This document shows, in pieces, positions 33,056-34,909 of a stretch of DNA of 34,909 nucleotides (positions are counted from its first letter, which is position 1; each line of letters opens with the position of its first letter). Under the pieces are notes generated by a model. The model was given only the letters and a program-made list of their open reading frames with translations. It was not told where the DNA came from and did no database searches. A program made the translations under genes and the position numbers. This stretch comes from Candidatus Neomicrothrix sp. UBA4742 (GTDB lineage: Bacteria; Actinomycetota; Acidimicrobiia; Acidimicrobiales; Acidimicrobilacustridaceae): positions 1,113-36,021 of the forward strand of contig DHIQ01000284.1 in assembly GCA_002403895.1 (NCBI GenBank). The letters are read 5' to 3'.

Positions 33056-33097
33056 AGTCTAGATTGCCTTGCGAGCGGTTGTCAATCTGGCTTGACA
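33056..33097 (-). promoter_or_regulatory. Promoter and palindromic operator of HTH/Clp-N operon
   Basis: On the minus strand the perfect inverted repeat TGTCAA-N6-TTGACA (33080-33097) has its inner TTGACA as -35, then 18 nt and TAGACT (33056-33061) as -10, and 7 nt to the ATG. A repressor on the palindrome would cover the -35. Confidence 0.65.
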
Positions 33098-33108
33098 GCG
33101 ACCCCGGG

Positions 33109-33465
33109 TCAGCCTCCCTCCAAGCCGACACCGAGATGCGCCGCAGCGACGCGCTTCGGCACGACCATCCGCCACGCCTCCAGGACGATCTCGCGCATCT
33201 CCACGTCGTCGATGGCGCTCATTCGAACCACCGCCCAGTGGTAGCGAAGGTCCGCCTGTTCGGGCATCAGGAACTTGGCCGGTTCGGACCCGACCAGCGC
33301 CTCGCGCTCCTCTTTCGGGAACGCGAACCCCATCAAAGTCTCGTCGCGCGAGAACGCCAGGTAGACGATCCGGCCGACGCGGAACTTGACCCGGTCCCGA
33401 ACCAACACCTCGTAGCTCCTGGGCAAGCTCAGGGCGAGCTCGCGGACCCCTTCGATCGTCGCCAT
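33109..33465 (-). CDS. MmcQ/YjbR-like protein
   Basis: The 118-residue protein has the start VRELALSLPRSYEVLVRDRVKFRVGRIVYLAFSRDE and later FAFPKEEREALV, the pattern of the MmcQ/YjbR (CyaY-like fold) family, once described as DNA-binding but of uncertain role. ATG 33465 is the first start. The gap 33466-33561 holds no gene. Confidence 0.85.
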   Translation of the reverse strand: MATIEGVRELALSLPRSYEVLVRDRVKFRVGRIVYLAFSRDETLMGFAFPKEEREALVGSEPAKFLMPEQADLRYHWAVVRMSAIDDVEMREIVLEAWRMVVPKRVAAAHLGVGLEGG

Positions 33466-33561
33466 GGCGTCATTGACGATACCGGCCGCAAGATTCGATG
33501 GAGGATGCCACTACCGCGTGCTGGCGCTCATCCAGCGGACGGATTCGTAGCGGCATCGAGG

Positions 33562-34554
33562 TCACCCAGGGGTGATTCGATCCGGTCGTCGCGTCATCCA
33601 GATGGAGATCGAACGGACCTTCGCCGCGACGAACTCCTCCAGGCCGGGCCAGCGGAGGTTCAGGCCCAAGTTGAGCTGGTGGAGGTCACGGGCGGCGATC
33701 AGCGCGTCGAGCGTGACCGGGCTGAGGTCGGGCCAGGGCCGAACCTCCCGGTAGCCGGCCCGGAAGGCATCGACCATCCCACTCGGATCCGGATACCGGA
33801 GGAGGAAGCCGATGGTGATGGCGAGGTCCTGGACCTCGAAACCCCAGAACAGGTCCTGGAAGTCGATGACCACCAGGCGATGCCGGCCGACCATCACGTT
33901 GGAGGGACCCAGGTCGCCGTGGACCAGGTGGGGCGGATGCGGGGGGTTGCGCCAGAGTGCGTCCACCGCGCGCTGGGCCCGGTCCACCGCCTCGAGGAGG
34001 ATGGTGCCGCAGACCGGGATCAGTTCGTCCAGCCGGGGTTCGTTCCGCCAGTAGAGGACCCGGTCGGCGACCAGCACCCGTGGCGGCGCCGGCGGGGCAT
34101 GCCCGGCGGCGTGCTCGTGCAGGAGGGCGCTGATGCGGCCCATCGCCCGGACCAGGTCGGGACGAGGACGCCGGCGGAGCGGCCGTCCTTCGATCCAGTC
34201 GAACGCCATGCACAGACGCTGCCCCGGCACCCCGAGCGCGCCCGCCACGGTGGTGACCTGCCCGTCGCGTGTTGGGACGACCCGTGGGACGGCGACGGTC
34301 CGGTCGGCTCGAAGCGCTGCCAGCCATCCCGCTTCCGTCTGCTCGCTCCCTTCGGCATGGATCCGCTCGGTCTCGCCAACCCGGAGGGCGAACCGCGAGC
34401 CGTCCGCGACGTCCAGACGGAAGAGGCTGTTGAAGGACCGGGCGACGAACGAACAGAGACGAACGTCCCACGGGTAGTGAGCGGCGGCCTCCAACGCAAC
34501 CCGACGGAGCCGGCGGATCTGTCCGCCTGGCGTTAGCTGTTCGAACGGACGCAT
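33562..34554 (-). CDS. APH-fold phosphotransferase
   Basis: The 330-residue protein has the aminoglycoside-phosphotransferase/homoserine kinase type II fold: FVARSFNSLFRLDVADGSRFALRVG (ATP-lysine-like strand), the catalytic loop LVHGDLGPSNVMV (Asp and Asn) and the metal Asp in VVIDFQDLFWGF. The substrate may be a small alcohol or amino sugar and cannot be decided; a real resistance gene is not implied. ATG 34554 is 6 nt after the CACGAT of a 13-mer shared with the MarP-like gene. Confidence 0.88.
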   Translation of the reverse strand: MRPFEQLTPGGQIRRLRRVALEAAAHYPWDVRLCSFVARSFNSLFRLDVADGSRFALRVGETERIHAEGSEQTEAGWLAALRADRTVAVPRVVPTRDGQVTTVAGALGVPGQRLCMAFDWIEGRPLRRRPRPDLVRAMGRISALLHEHAAGHAPPAPPRVLVADRVLYWRNEPRLDELIPVCGTILLEAVDRAQRAVDALWRNPPHPPHLVHGDLGPSNVMVGRHRLVVIDFQDLFWGFEVQDLAITIGFLLRYPDPSGMVDAFRAGYREVRPWPDLSPVTLDALIAARDLHQLNLGLNLRWPGLEEFVAAKVRSISIWMTRRPDRITPG

Positions 34555-34558
34555 CAGC

Positions 34559-34571
34559 CCATCGTGCCAGA
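34559..34571 (-). promoter_or_regulatory. Putative extended -10 upstream of phosphotransferase
   Basis: TCTGGCACGATGG on the minus strand, identical to 2276-2288, with the same 6-nt distance from CACGAT to the start codon. The rest of 34572-34701 shows no gene. Confidence 0.35.
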
Positions 34572-34701
34572 CCTCCGTCGCCCCCCGGCCTCACCTCTCA
34601 GGGAACTCTTAGGTTGCCCCAATCCCGCTGCCAGAGCGCGAGGAGAACATCAAGGCGCGAACGGGGTTGGAATCCGGCCCGCGGTGAGACAGTAAGAGGA
34701 C

Positions 34702-34717
34702 CCCGCAGCGATGCGGG
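34702..34717 (+). other. GNRA tetraloop hairpin in a probable 5' leader
   Basis: CCCGCA-GCGA-TGCGGG forms a 6-bp stem with a GCGA tetraloop, 21 nt before the GTG of the last gene. It might stabilise the leader; no riboswitch is recognised. Confidence 0.3.
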
Positions 34718-34738
34718 CCGAACGAAGAGAGGTGGCAC

Positions 34739-34909
34739 GTGTCGGACATGCATCCTGAGGAGTCGGGCCGCCCGGCGGAGGAGCCGCGCGAGGAGGAAGC
34801 GGTCCCGAACGAGGACGCGCAGGGCAGCATCGAACGGCAGTCGAGCCCGCCGTCCACCCCCGACCACATCTCGGAGGGCACCACTGAGCCCATCCCGAGC
34901 TGGAGCCCT
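34739..34909 (+). CDS. Acidic Pro/Glu-rich protein, partial (leaves window)
   Basis: The frame from GTG 34739 is open to the last base and gives 57 residues (VSDMHPEESGRPAEEPREEEAVP ...), strongly acidic and rich in Pro, Glu and Ser, without a hydrophobic segment so far. AGAGGTGG lies 5-6 nt upstream. Such a disordered start may precede a membrane or secreted protein, but the family cannot be told from this part. Confidence 0.5.
   Translation, partial: MSDMHPEESGRPAEEPREEEAVPNEDAQGSIERQSSPPSTPDHISEGTTEPIPSWSP

Noticed and set aside
1..34909. CRISPR array, insertion sequence or phage genes
   Set aside because: No regularly spaced identical repeats, transposase, integrase or phage structural proteins are visible.

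Overview
The window is high-GC DNA from an actinobacterium (Actinomycetota), probably an uncultured soil or environmental lineage. This placement is an inference. It rests on a MarP-type CvpA/trypsin-like protease, an argS...thrC-thrB block, GTG starts, ATGA gene overlaps, and several start codons lying 6-7 nt after a TANNNT hexamer, which suggests leaderless mRNAs.

Layout. 0-7.7 kb is orderly core DNA: a cyclic 2,3-diphosphoglycerate synthetase and a metallophosphoesterase (minus), the divergent MarP-like protease, then a tight minus-strand operon argS - GNAT acetyltransferase - thrC - thrB. A tRNA-Arg(CCG) at 7788-7859 opens an accessory stretch to about 15.8 kb. This stretch holds two class III nucleotide cyclases (one fused to an alpha/beta hydrolase), a pentapeptide/DinB protein, a two-domain VOC protein, an alcohol dehydrogenase with a DUF2255 protein, and gene remnants (LtrA, pterin dehydratase-VOC, alpha/beta hydrolase, pirin). 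Four degenerate copies of a tRNA T-arm/3'-end sequence, all in the tRNA's orientation, separate the gene blocks between 7.9 and 13.0 kb.

16-24.5 kb is the most interesting part. A minus-strand cluster (PadR regulator, HAAS-like membrane protein, two Cys-module lipoproteins, MacA-like adaptor, MacB-like ATPase, FtsX permease) lies beside a third, four-module lipoprotein and a divergent OmpR-family response regulator with its histidine kinase. A box GTRACC-N5-GCAACC (11-bp period) occurs three times, upstream of two lipoprotein genes and of the response regulator, with a weaker fourth copy. Two of the boxes sit exactly 10 nt before a TAGAA -10-like hexamer. I read this as one autoregulated envelope system: sensor and regulator control repeated-module lipoproteins plus a tripartite-like ABC exporter.

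25-28.6 kb is a second, independent ABC exporter operon (PadR - ATPase - large FtsX permease) with a leaderless promoter carrying direct repeats. 28.7-34.9 kb holds small single genes: an ABM-like monooxygenase, a channel-like membrane protein, a beta-lactamase-fold hydrolase, a VOC protein, an HTH/Clp-N pair under a perfect palindrome, a MmcQ/YjbR protein, an APH-type phosphotransferase and the start of an acidic protein that leaves the window.

Caution on quality: at least ten reading-frame breaks sit in recognisable genes, nearly all at runs of G or C that are one base too short or too long. This looks more like homopolymer errors in a long-read consensus than true gene decay, though some of the truncations in 12.9-15.8 kb cannot be explained that way.
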